From the NCBI RefSeq assembly GCF_004295585.1, contig NZ_AP019400.1:6874501-6938500 (forward strand): a stretch of DNA of 64,000 nt, given 5' to 3'. The stretch's first letter is position 1. Every line of letters begins with the position of its first letter. Origin of the DNA: Cohnella abietis. GTDB taxonomy: Bacteria > Bacillota > Bacilli > Paenibacillales > Paenibacillaceae. Both the position numbers and the translations under genes were made by a program. This document shows positions 34,037 through 41,642 of this stretch, one piece after another. Under the pieces are notes generated by a model. That model did no database searches. It was given only the letters and a program-made list of their open reading frames with translations, and was not told the origin of the DNA.

Positions 34037-35290
34037 TTACGGGACAACTACTTCCACTTGGGCACCATCAGTCTCTTCCAAACTACCAGACGGCCCGAAA
34101 AATTCATAATGTATATCCGCGGCAGCAACATTCCATTCTTTTAGTGAGCTGTACAACGTTTTCATAAATTGGACAGGACCGCAGAAGTAGAAGCTTGCCT
34201 CTTTTGTCGGAATTATTTTCTGGAGCCAAGGCAAATCTATATAACCCTCTATATCGTAAGCTTTCTTCTCTCTATCACGATCCGTCGGCTTATCATAGCA
34301 CCAATAGACGGATACTTGCCGAGAGCGGTTAGCAACCTTTTCTACTTGTTGTCTTAAGGCATGAACATCTCCATTCTGAGCGGCATGAATAAATGTCACA
34401 TGACGTTCAGGTTGAGAATCAGCCACTGTTTCAAGCATGCTGACTAGTGGCGTTAATCCAACTCCTCCACTAATAAATACGATCGGCCTTATGTCCTGCT
34501 GGTCCAAAATAAACTCACCGGCAGGGGCCGATAGCCAAAGGGTGTCCCCCTGATTGATATGCTCGTGCATGTATACCGACACTTTGCCCTCAGGCTTGCT
34601 TAGAACCGCATCCTCTCGTTTAACGGAGATGCGATAATGTGGTTTACCCGGTGCATCGGATAAGCTGTATTGTCGTATATACGTATTGGCTTCACCCGGT
34701 ATTTCCATCTTTACGCTCACATACTGTCCCGGTTCGAACGAAGCTATCGCCCCTCCGTCCTCCGGTACAAGATAAAATGATGTGATTACGTCACTCTCTT
34801 TAACTTTATTCTTCACTCGGAATCCTCTAAATCCGGTCCATCCGCCCTTTTGCCGCTCGGATTGTTGATACATCTCCGCTTCTACTCCAATAAATACATT
34901 TGCTATTACTCCATAGGCCTCAGCCCATGCCTGCAGGATTTCCTCTGTTGCCGCGTCACCGAGCACATCCTTGATTGCAGCAAGCAGATTTTGTCCAACG
35001 ATCGGATAATGCTCGGCTTTAATGCCCAGACTACGGTGTTTGTGCGCAATCTGTTTCACAACCGGTAAAATCGTCTCCAACTTATCGATATTCTGAGCAG
35101 CTGCGTATACGGCATTGGCAAGAGCAGTCTGCTGTTTTCCTTGGCTCTGATTCGCATGATTAAAAATATTCAGAAGCTCCGGATGGCTAGTAAACAGTAA
35201 CTGATAGAATCGTTTCGTAATATCAGTTCCGTGCTTCTCTAACACCGGAACAGTCGATTTTATTATTTTAATAGTTTGATCATTAAGCAT
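34037..35290 (-). CDS. hmp: Flavohemoprotein, nitric oxide dioxygenase
   Basis: A 417-residue protein with an N-terminal globin (about 1-140; haem-ligand His in KQIAHKHRSLGI, about 85), an FAD domain (about 150-255; RQYSLSDAP) and an NAD(P)H domain (about 262-400; GGVGLTPLVSML and YFCGPVQFM). It converts nitric oxide to nitrate with O2 and NADH in the cytoplasm and so protects against nitrosative stress. The ATG at 35290 behind GAGGAG is chosen over an ATG-less start 8 codons upstream. A fragment of this gene is duplicated at 26.6 kb. It is transcribed alone from a promoter with a Crp/Fnr site. Confidence 0.96.
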   Translation of the reverse strand: MLNDQTIKIIKSTVPVLEKHGTDITKRFYQLLFTSHPELLNIFNHANQSQGKQQTALANAVYAAAQNIDKLETILPVVKQIAHKHRSLGIKAEHYPIVGQNLLAAIKDVLGDAATEEILQAWAEAYGVIANVFIGVEAEMYQQSERQKGGWTGFRGFRVKNKVKESDVITSFYLVPEDGGAIASFEPGQYVSVKMEIPGEANTYIRQYSLSDAPGKPHYRISVKREDAVLSKPEGKVSVYMHEHINQGDTLWLSAPAGEFILDQQDIRPIVFISGGVGLTPLVSMLETVADSQPERHVTFIHAAQNGDVHALRQQVEKVANRSRQVSVYWCYDKPTDRDREKKAYDIEGYIDLPWLQKIIPTKEASFYFCGPVQFMKTLYSSLKEWNVAAADIHYEFFGPSGSLEETDGAQVEVVVP

Positions 35291-35327
35291 GAATTTCTCC
35301 TCGCTTTCATTCACTTGGGATGAATCA

Positions 35328-35371
35328 AGTATATAAGCGAGGATACTCTGACTTGGGTGATTGTAATCACA
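35328..35371 (-). promoter_or_regulatory. hmp promoter with class II Crp/Fnr site
   Basis: On the minus strand TGTGATTACAATCACC (35356-35371) matches the Crp/Fnr arrangement TGTGA-N6-TCAC. The best -10 element is TATACT (35328-35333), with no good -35 hexamer, which puts the centre of the site at about -41.5. That is the classical class II position from which Crp/Fnr proteins activate. The neighbouring Crp/Fnr gene is the natural candidate activator. Confidence 0.7.
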
Positions 35372-35428
35372 TCAAATTCTAATGTTCTGTGAAGAGCGGC
35401 GGTGTTATCTGAAGGAATGAATATGCAA

Positions 35429-35896
35429 TCAGAATCGCTTCGTCACCGCTAATATAATGTTGATAAGTACACCTACATGCATAATATCAAAAATGATAAC
35501 AATACGACGGATAAGCACACGGGTTGCGTCATCAACACCTGTACCTTTGTCCTGAGCAGCCTTGACCTGCATGCCAATACGTCCCATTCGCGGTCCGATG
35601 ATTAGGAAGAAGATGAGCAGAATAAGTAAGAAGATATATTGCTTAACCCCCACCCATGACCAATCGAGGATGCCGTAACCGTTCATGAGCGTCATGATGA
35701 GTCCTGTTACAAATATTACCACTACTGACGTTAGGAAGAATGCTGCCGTACCTAACATAAGCTTGATCATTGGTATCTCTAATTCCGTACCCTTCGCCCT
35801 CTTAACACCACCAACAATGAAGAACCGCTCATACATTGCTCCACCCAACCAACAACAAACCGCAAGGATATGCAAGATTAATAAGATTTCGAACAC
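35429..35896 (-). CDS. Four-helix membrane protein (DUF2269/CopD-like)
   Basis: A 155-residue integral membrane protein with four predicted helices (about 3-23, 48-72, 82-103, 128-150). The opening LLILHILAVCCWLGGAM, with His and Trp in the first helix, is typical of DUF2269 and related CopD-like membrane proteins, some of which bind haem. It starts at ATG behind GGGGGAG and is monocistronic, lying upstream of hmp in the same direction with a 138-base gap. A link to haem or nitric oxide metabolism is only suggested by the neighbour. Confidence 0.7.
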   Translation of the reverse strand: MFEILLILHILAVCCWLGGAMYERFFIVGGVKRAKGTELEIPMIKLMLGTAAFFLTSVVVIFVTGLIMTLMNGYGILDWSWVGVKQYIFLLILLIFFLIIGPRMGRIGMQVKAAQDKGTGVDDATRVLIRRIVIIFDIMHVGVLINIILAVTKRF

Positions 35897-36401
35897 TAAA
35901 CAACTCCCCCTTCATAAGATTATTCATAATGTATTCCGCGAGAAAACTTAATTAAATAATTGCCAACGACCTTGCCCTAAGTAACCTCCACCCACTCTGT
36001 CTGCAAGCGAACCCTCCCCATGGTCGTCAAAAATTAAAGTTTCCCTCCATTCCCTGCTCCCTCTCGTAATGAAGGTATGTTCTGTAAGTTTTGGCATCTC
36101 TTACATAGTATTAATTTTATCATCTATAATAAGGACTTTTCTTAATGAAGTCTTAATGGATCAATCAAATTCGGGTACACTTTCATTCTCCTCACAGACG
36201 AAAAAGAAGACAAGCTCTCTCCTAAGAGAAAACTTGTCTAATTCCAACAGATACGGACAACGGATCTACCTGCGAAAAAACCAGTGAGACGAAACACTCT
36301 ACCCCCCCTCCCAGACAATATTAGACAAATTATTGAAATGTTTATGATACTTCGATATTATAGTTGTTTGTAACTTTCATATTGATTGAGGAGAGAAGAG
36401 A
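35897..36401. other. Intergenic region with one hairpin
   Basis: About 500 bases separate the membrane protein from the divergent lipoprotein. An imperfect hairpin (AGACAAG at 36208-36214 with CTTGTCT at 36233-36239) is followed on the minus strand by TTCTTTTTC and could terminate a leftward transcript, but no gene is seen for it. Short open frames here lack ribosome sites. Nothing else recognised. Confidence 0.5.
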
Positions 36402-37022
36402 ATGAAAAGAGCATGGGTCTTAGTCATTATTATCGTTTTACTGGCGACAGGATGTTCAAGTAAAAATGGAGAAGAGAGCAGTAACACAGGGGCGAACAAC
36501 AACGTGGAGGCAAGTAATAGCCCTGAAACAAGCGGCTCCACAGGCGAGGACGAAGTGGATCTCGTCTTTCCGGCTTCCCTTAACTCAAGTGGGGACGTAG
36601 AAGGCATGACGAGCGAAGTAAAAGAAGCAGGCGCTACTAACGTTGTAGAAAATAGTGACGGCAGTGCAACTGTAACAATATCTCGGGCAAATCTTGATAA
36701 ACTGCTCGAAAAATATCATTCAGAAATATTGACCGTGATCAAGGACTTACATACGGACAATAGCTCAACTCCTATCAAAGACCTGACCTACGACGAAGGT
36801 ACGTTTCAGGAATTCAGCCTCACAGTTGACAAGGCCGCTTACGAGTCCGCGGAAAGCACGGCTGGACTAATCGTCTTTGGACTTGCCATGCAAAGCTTGA
36901 TGTACCAGGTCTATTCGGGAGTAGCAGAAGCAGACATCAAAGTCACTTTCAAATTAATTGACGAAAGCACCGGCGAGGTTTTCGATACTATTGTTCTGCC
37001 TGAAGCAACACCGGCTCAATAA
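36402..37022 (+). CDS. Small secreted lipoprotein of unknown function
   Basis: A 206-residue protein with a signal peptide and lipobox LLATGCS (Cys at about residue 17), then a Ser/Asn/Gly/Glu-rich linker to about residue 46, typical of Gram-positive lipoproteins. The remaining 160 residues form an alpha/beta domain (DLVFPASLN, SDGSATVTISRANLDKLLEK, VTFKLIDESTGEVFD) that I do not recognise. GAGGAGAGAAGAG precedes the ATG and a terminator follows. It is monocistronic and sits on the outer face of the membrane. Confidence 0.82.
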   Translation: MKRAWVLVIIIVLLATGCSSKNGEESSNTGANNNVEASNSPETSGSTGEDEVDLVFPASLNSSGDVEGMTSEVKEAGATNVVENSDGSATVTISRANLDKLLEKYHSEILTVIKDLHTDNSSTPIKDLTYDEGTFQEFSLTVDKAAYESAESTAGLIVFGLAMQSLMYQVYSGVAEADIKVTFKLIDESTGEVFDTIVLPEATPAQ

Positions 37023-37044
37023 CAGCTTATCTTTGCCGCAGAGG

Positions 37045-37077
37045 CCCGCGCTCCCTAACGGAAGACGCGGGTTTTTG
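37045..37077 (+). terminator. Terminator of the lipoprotein gene
   Basis: CCCGCG and CGCGGG with a 15-base loop are followed by TTTTTGCTCT, 22 bases after the lipoprotein stop codon. Confidence 0.85.
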
Positions 37078-37288
37078 CTCTGTCTTGAAATTATGATTGG
37101 TATAGCCCACAAGGTAATGACCTCTCTGTGAAGCCTGATGCAGCGTTCGCTTCGGTAAATTAAATTCTCGCGAAAAACTTAGGATCTATTTACCTGCTTC
37201 AACTCATAAATATGGACGAATAGTCACTTATGCTGATCACTAATTTGACTTAGTATTACCGTAGAAGATTGAAAAGGCTGTGATTCCA

Positions 37289-38029
37289 ATGTCGATCAAA
37301 AGAGACAAATGGCTGCAATATAGCATCCTTTGCAAGGGGTCCTCTCTCGACGGACGGTTGCCAGAAACACGGTTGCTTAAGAAGGACGCTTTATCGAAGA
37401 TGCTGCTTCAATATCAAAGCGTCGTACTGAAACCTCGCAACGGGAGTTACGGAAGGGATATCGTGTTCATCAAACGGAACGGACCGAATGCCTATCGTAT
37501 TCATAACGAACAGAATGCGGTCACCATGAGAGACACCGATAAGTTACTCAAATGGCTCCGTAGAAAAAACAGAAGTGGTGGATATATTGTCCAAAGGCGT
37601 CTGCAGCTTACTCAAATTCAACACAAGCCGTTCGACATTCGGATAATGGTTCAGCGAAAAAAAGGCTCTTCATCTACTTGGAACGTGACAGGCTCATATG
37701 CGAAAGTGGCGGCGCAAGGATATCTAGTCACAAATGTGACTAGCCGCACCATTCCAGTGCTTGAGGCGCTGAGATTAGCCCGAATCGGAGATCGGGGCTT
37801 GCTTGTCAAAGCGGAACGGATCGCGCGATTGGCTGCCCAACGACTGGGAGAGCGTTACCCCAAGCTTAGAACAGTCGGTTTCGATATAGGCATCGACAGG
37901 AAACGTCGGATTTGGATCATCGAAGGCAATTATCAACCGGACTTGCGCCCTTTCCGGCTCCTGAGAGATTCCTCGATGTATCGCAGAATATTATGGTACA
38001 AGAATATTAAGGCGAAAAAAGACGGCTAG
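37289..38029 (+). CDS. YheC/YheD-family ATP-grasp protein
   Basis: A 246-residue ATP-grasp protein of the YheC/YheD group found in endospore formers, where some members are spore-coat associated. The ATP-binding Lys-containing strand VVLKPRNGSYGRDIVF (about 44-59), the substrate-side FDIRIMVQRK (about 113) and the metal-binding end IDRKRRIWIIEGNYQPDLRPF (split at Glu/Asn, about 210-228) are visible. Compared with the roughly 350-450-residue YheC/D proteins the N-terminal domain is missing, but such short versions are common in Paenibacillus. Start at the ATG behind AAAAGG; a GTG three codons earlier is possible. Confidence 0.8.
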   Translation: MSIKRDKWLQYSILCKGSSLDGRLPETRLLKKDALSKMLLQYQSVVLKPRNGSYGRDIVFIKRNGPNAYRIHNEQNAVTMRDTDKLLKWLRRKNRSGGYIVQRRLQLTQIQHKPFDIRIMVQRKKGSSSTWNVTGSYAKVAAQGYLVTNVTSRTIPVLEALRLARIGDRGLLVKAERIARLAAQRLGERYPKLRTVGFDIGIDRKRRIWIIEGNYQPDLRPFRLLRDSSMYRRILWYKNIKAKKDG

Positions 38030-38055
38030 CCTTTTATCTTGGCTGTCGTCTTTTT
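38015..38055. terminator. Bidirectional terminator
   Basis: AAAAAAGACGGCTAGCC and GGCTGTCGTCTTTTT form a long stem with A and T runs on both sides, so it can end transcription of both the ATP-grasp gene (whose stop codon lies inside the stem) and the convergent small gene at 38096. Confidence 0.88.
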
Positions 38056-38095
38056 CCGTTTGTTACCTCATCATGATATTGCCCGTTTTAGGATT

Positions 38096-38419
38096 TCACT
38101 TGCGTTTCTTGGCACTTACAACACGCGTCACCTGGAACTGATTTACACCTACCTGTATAATGGCGAACTTGCTGAAAGAAGTGCCGGAAGACGTATAAGG
38201 GGTAGCTTCAATATTTCCACTTGGCGTTTTGACGGTTGCGGTGATTCGAGTCAGCAAACAGACTCCACGGCTAGAAGCTGTCCAAGTCTCGTCACGCTGA
38301 ACCGAATAATTGTCGTCACTGCAAAAGATCGATGCATATTCAACTTTTCCAAACGCATTAAAGGATGTAGAGTTAAAAATCTGAACGGGGTCGTAACCAT
38401 TAGGACCTCTATTTCCCAT
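38096..38419 (-). CDS. Small beta-rich protein of unknown family
   Basis: A 107-residue protein with a perfect GGGAGG ribosome site 8 bases before the ATG. It is beta-rich (ITATVKTPSGNIEATPY, FAIIQVGVNQFQVTRVV) with two cysteines (IFCSDD, GVCLL), no signal peptide and no membrane segment, ending in KKRK. The pattern of a small beta-sandwich with paired cysteines recalls spore-surface or appendage proteins, and the neighbouring gene belongs to a spore-related family, but I cannot place it in a family. Real gene, function unknown. Confidence 0.72.
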   Translation of the reverse strand: MGNRGPNGYDPVQIFNSTSFNAFGKVEYASIFCSDDNYSVQRDETWTASSRGVCLLTRITATVKTPSGNIEATPYTSSGTSFSKFAIIQVGVNQFQVTRVVSAKKRK

Positions 38420-38699
38420 ACCTAAAACCTCCCTTGTTATTGATACTGTTCAGTAAATGCAATTAAATCGTTTTGGTTAGGTATAAATGTGGACAAGGGG
38501 AAAAAAGTACGTTTATCCAGTGGTCGCGAGGGTACAGCAGCTTATGATACTGTACCACAAACAAAAAGAACCACCCTCGTAGTTAAACAGGTGGTTCGAG
38601 AAATATAGGTCTAATACAGCAACCTCATCTGGGGGGTCTACATGAATTCCAAATCATCCACGGACTGCCCGCCCTTAGCAATACGATGAATCACTACAT

Positions 38700-39130
38700 T
38701 ACACCAATTGGACTGTACATGAAGCGCTGCGGTTTCTGCAAATACGTGATCCGTCCTCCACATATTCCTGACTGTTTACTTTCTCGCTCCTCACCCACCG
38801 TTAATCCGCCATGTGGCGCTTGTTGAATCCGTTGGATAGACTGGTTGATGATGAGAATACAATTATTATCTTCACCAGTGATCATGGGGAAATGATCGGG
38901 GATCATTACCTTTTCCGCAAAAGTGTACCCTATGAAGGTCCGCGCGAATTCCCTTACTGATTACCGCTCCGGAACGCTTCAGGATTAAAAAAGGCAGGTA
39001 ATCGGGCAGACGGCTGTCTTGGAGAATATCATGCCTACAATTCTGGATATGATCGGATTAGATATTCCGGCTACGGTTAATGGTCGTAGCTTATTTCCGT
39101 TAGTGCAGGGAGAGCTTAAACATCCGTAAG
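38700..39130 (+). pseudogene. Decayed sulfatase (arylsulfatase family) fragment
   Basis: Pieces of the C-terminal half of a sulfatase can be read in different plus-strand frames: WTVHEALRFLQIRDPS (38709-38756), DENTIIIFTSDHGEMIGDHY (about 38847-38906, the conserved SDHG metal-binding region) and IMPTILDMIGLDIPATVNGR with SLFPLVQGELKHP (about 39028-39128). Stops and frameshifts separate them and the N-terminal part with the catalytic Cys/Ser is absent. It is of interest beside the sulfate-ester operon at 41.6-46.6 kb, but is not functional. Confidence 0.75.
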
Positions 39131-39290
39131 GGGTCAATGGCGACACGACCATTGTCCAAACAGTAGTTTGCTTTGAATTCGTCATATACGAAAAAGAATT
39201 CCATCAACTCGTTAATCAGGCGCAGCATGTTATCTTTGGGCTCGATGAGATCGTACAGTGCCGTAAAAGACTAAACGTAAAAGAATTGTA
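39120..39290 (-). pseudogene. N-terminal fragment of an IS1182-type transposase
   Basis: The minus strand reads LYDLIEPKDNMLRLINEL, FVYDEFKANYCLDNGR and AIDPLRMFK, the conserved opening of IS1182-family transposases (about 55 residues of more than 400). It abuts the end of the sulfatase remnant. No terminal repeats or remaining transposase body were found. The stretch 39291-39627 holds only a terminator and no further gene. Confidence 0.65.
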
Positions 39291-39345
39291 ACGTTGTAGC
39301 AACGGGAGTCTCCCTTTCGCCATGATGCTTTAAATATACAGAAAC

Positions 39346-39388
39346 AAGGCACAGCTCCTCAAAGAAAATGAGAATCTGTGCCTTTTTA
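39346..39388. terminator. Terminator hairpin downstream of the decayed region
   Basis: AAGGCACAG and CTGTGCCTT enclose an inner CTC/GAG pairing and are followed on the plus strand by TTTTTATT. It probably served the lost sulfatase-side genes and now insulates the AIPR gene. Confidence 0.75.
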
Positions 39389-39627
39389 TTAAACATGGAC
39401 TTTTCAGTGGGCTCCTTCCTGAGTGGCGGGGGCTTTTTGCATCCAGACTAAACAAGCACAGGAACATGAAAGAGTCGAGATGATCATCTAAAATTATTAA
39501 ATCGCTTATATTTTATTTTTATCTCATTTGGGACATTTGTCGTATCTTGTGTGCTTTGTGTATTTGAATAACGGCTACAAAATTCATAAAAGACGCACTC
39601 GCAAAATTTGCGAAGCGCCCCTTCTAC

Positions 39628-41361
39628 TTAGACGGTTTCCTTTTTTAATTCTTGTAATTTGTCAACTAACTCTTTATTTAAGCTTATTCTTTTTGTTGTC
39701 TCTGTATCACTAATATCTTCTACAACTTCTTCAATAACAGCAGTCAGTTCTTTGAATATATCAAGTAGGTTACCGTTATATAAAATTTTATTAATTTCAT
39801 CGGAATATTTATTTATTTTTTTCGAATTGAACTGAGGTACTTTTTCATTATTCGTATAATTTTTAAGCATCATTAGTATGTGATATTTAAACTTCCGGTA
39901 TTTAGAATCTAGGTTTTTATTTCTAAAATAAAATTCTAATTTATATAAAGCATAAGAGCTAGTGTAGTATGGTAAAAGTTCATGGTCTTCTAAAAAAGCT
40001 ATATCTCTAAGCTCTTCTAACAATTGACCATAAAACCTACTAGCTAGATGAGGTTTATCGAGAAACATTGACGCGAAACTTCTAACCTGTGAGGATATAG
40101 TAACAATTCTGACTCTTTCTATTCCAGGATCAGCATCATATTGCTTTGATCTTCTTTCGTAAAACAAACGCTTTTTGGGATCATCAATAGTATTGTAAAA
40201 AAGCTCAAGATTTTTTTGAAAATCACTCAGCGCCATTAACTCTTCTTTTTTCACTTCTGTTTGACTATTATTAGCAATAATAATGTCGTTTATCACTTCG
40301 TCATTCGCTGGGACAATTATTTTGATTGGTAAAGAGACATCTTGATCTACAATATCTCTATTATTATAAATCACATGAGATGTTTGGCATCCATTTACAA
40401 TCTGATAGTCTTCTAAAGAAAAATCATTTCTAGCTACTGTCAAAGTTTTTGTAACTATTGTAATTCCATTGTTAAGAACCGCTAGTCTTCCAGATTTACT
40501 AGAACGCAATGTTTTTTCAATACTCAAATTAACGTCATTTTCCCCTTGAAAGTCTCTCACATTATCATAAAAAATTCCTCTTTTTATATTGCCTAAATCA
40601 TCGATAATTAAATTCAAAAATTCTTTTAATTCCAAAGTTCCAATATACGATTCTTGAACCCCATCAATGTCCGGAATCAATACCTTATTTTGAAATTTTA
40701 TTGTTGCACTGACCCTTTCCTGTGTTTCCCTATAGTATTTTTGAATTTCTTTAGCTCCTAGTGGAGAAAAGCTAATTTCTTTAAATAAGCTTAAATTCTC
40801 AACAGCCTCCTTTATTTTCGAAATCCTTGACAATAAGTTTTGATCATCTAACCATTTACCAGTTGTAACGTAAAACATCTTACATGTTATTTTTTTTACT
40901 TTTGCAGCTATGCTGATAATTTTTTCTACTAATAATGCCTTCTTCTGAATAAAATCATTTCTTACTAGCGTTGGACTTTCCGAAAAAAAGTCGACTACAC
41001 CATCTCCGAAGGTTCTCATTTCTCCACCATCAAAAGAAGCAGAAGTCTTTGATTGTACTAAAATAATATTGACTTCAGATATAATACCTGAACGTTCTAG
41101 TATATCATCAATCTCTTCTAGTGTATTTACTAAAACGCCACTAAAAATGATTGCTAGTCCATCTATTCCACAGTCTCCACCTTCACCTCCAACTACATCA
41201 TCAAGTTCAAATTTTTCACTATGATGCTTAGATAAGATTGAATAGGTGGAGAACATTTCAAATAATTTACTTTGATCTTTTGTTTCCAATTCCATTACTT
41301 TAGAGAAATCATCTATCAAACTCTTGGTTATTCTATCCACTTTCTTCCCCCACAAACCCAT
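39628..41361 (-). CDS. AIPR-family phage-resistance protein with nuclease-like N-terminus
   Basis: A 577-residue protein of the AIPR (abortive infection phage resistance) family. Central motifs are present: NVRDFQGENDVNLSI (about 270), AVLNNGITIVTK (about 300) and QIVNGCQTSHVIYNN (about 325). The N-terminus has GGDCGIDGLAIIF (Asp67) followed by ILVQSK (Gln103-x-Lys105), a D...QxK arrangement like Mrr-type PD-(D/E)xK nucleases, suggesting a DNA- or RNA-cleaving effector. The ATG lies 10 bases after a TATAAT, with no ribosome site, so the mRNA is nearly leaderless. It is strongly AT-rich compared with its neighbours and stands between decayed mobile sequence and a dispersed repeat, which suggests acquisition as a one-gene defence module. 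Confidence 0.85.
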   Translation of the reverse strand: MGLWGKKVDRITKSLIDDFSKVMELETKDQSKLFEMFSTYSILSKHHSEKFELDDVVGGEGGDCGIDGLAIIFSGVLVNTLEEIDDILERSGIISEVNIILVQSKTSASFDGGEMRTFGDGVVDFFSESPTLVRNDFIQKKALLVEKIISIAAKVKKITCKMFYVTTGKWLDDQNLLSRISKIKEAVENLSLFKEISFSPLGAKEIQKYYRETQERVSATIKFQNKVLIPDIDGVQESYIGTLELKEFLNLIIDDLGNIKRGIFYDNVRDFQGENDVNLSIEKTLRSSKSGRLAVLNNGITIVTKTLTVARNDFSLEDYQIVNGCQTSHVIYNNRDIVDQDVSLPIKIIVPANDEVINDIIIANNSQTEVKKEELMALSDFQKNLELFYNTIDDPKKRLFYERRSKQYDADPGIERVRIVTISSQVRSFASMFLDKPHLASRFYGQLLEELRDIAFLEDHELLPYYTSSYALYKLEFYFRNKNLDSKYRKFKYHILMMLKNYTNNEKVPQFNSKKINKYSDEINKILYNGNLLDIFKELTAVIEEVVEDISDTETTKRISLNKELVDKLQELKKETV

Positions 41362-41371
41362 TTTTAACTAA

Positions 41372-41400
41372 ATTATACTTCGTTAGAAATGTCAAGTCTA
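41372..41400 (-). promoter_or_regulatory. Promoter of the AIPR gene, near-leaderless
   Basis: On the minus strand TATAAT ends about 10 bases before the ATG, with TAGACT 17 bases further upstream as a 4-of-6 match to the -35 element. Transcription would begin within about 3-4 bases of the start codon, leaving no room for a ribosome site. Confidence 0.55.
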
Positions 41401-41450
41401 CTAAACCTCATTATAAATACTTGATACTTCCTTTTTCGCCGTTACTTTTA

Positions 41451-41506
41451 GTAAGGTTCAGCTTAACGGGTCTATCGGAGAAAAACGAAAGGAACGGCCT
41501 CGACCC
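41451..41506 (+). repeat. Dispersed repeat, copy B
   Basis: Second copy of the sequence at 20301-20357, sharing TAACGGGTCTATCGG and flanking blocks GTAAG, TTCAGC and AAAGGA. It lies between the AIPR gene and the terminator at 41514, in the same orientation as copy A. Confidence 0.6.
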
Positions 41507-41513
41507 TGAACCA

Positions 41514-41542
41514 AAAGAAACCTCCGCGGAGGAGGTTTCTTT
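41514..41542. terminator. Terminator of the sulfate-ester operon
   Basis: AAAGAAACCTCC and GGAGGTTTCTTT form a perfect 12-bp stem with a 5-base loop. On the minus strand it lies 100 bases after the last gene of the operon, and the A/T-rich arms give it U-run character in both directions. Confidence 0.75.
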
Positions 41543-41642
41543 CCATGGCAACACTATAGACGAACGAATTTACAATAAAAGAGATCTTATACTTCCTTAA
41601 ATAATTCCCTAAATAATACCTAACAAGGATGCCACGGACGGA

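Noticed and set aside
36069..36287. 72-codon plus-strand frame in the gap before the lipoprotein
   Set aside because: No ribosome site, low-complexity Ser/Lys content, and it runs through a hairpin.
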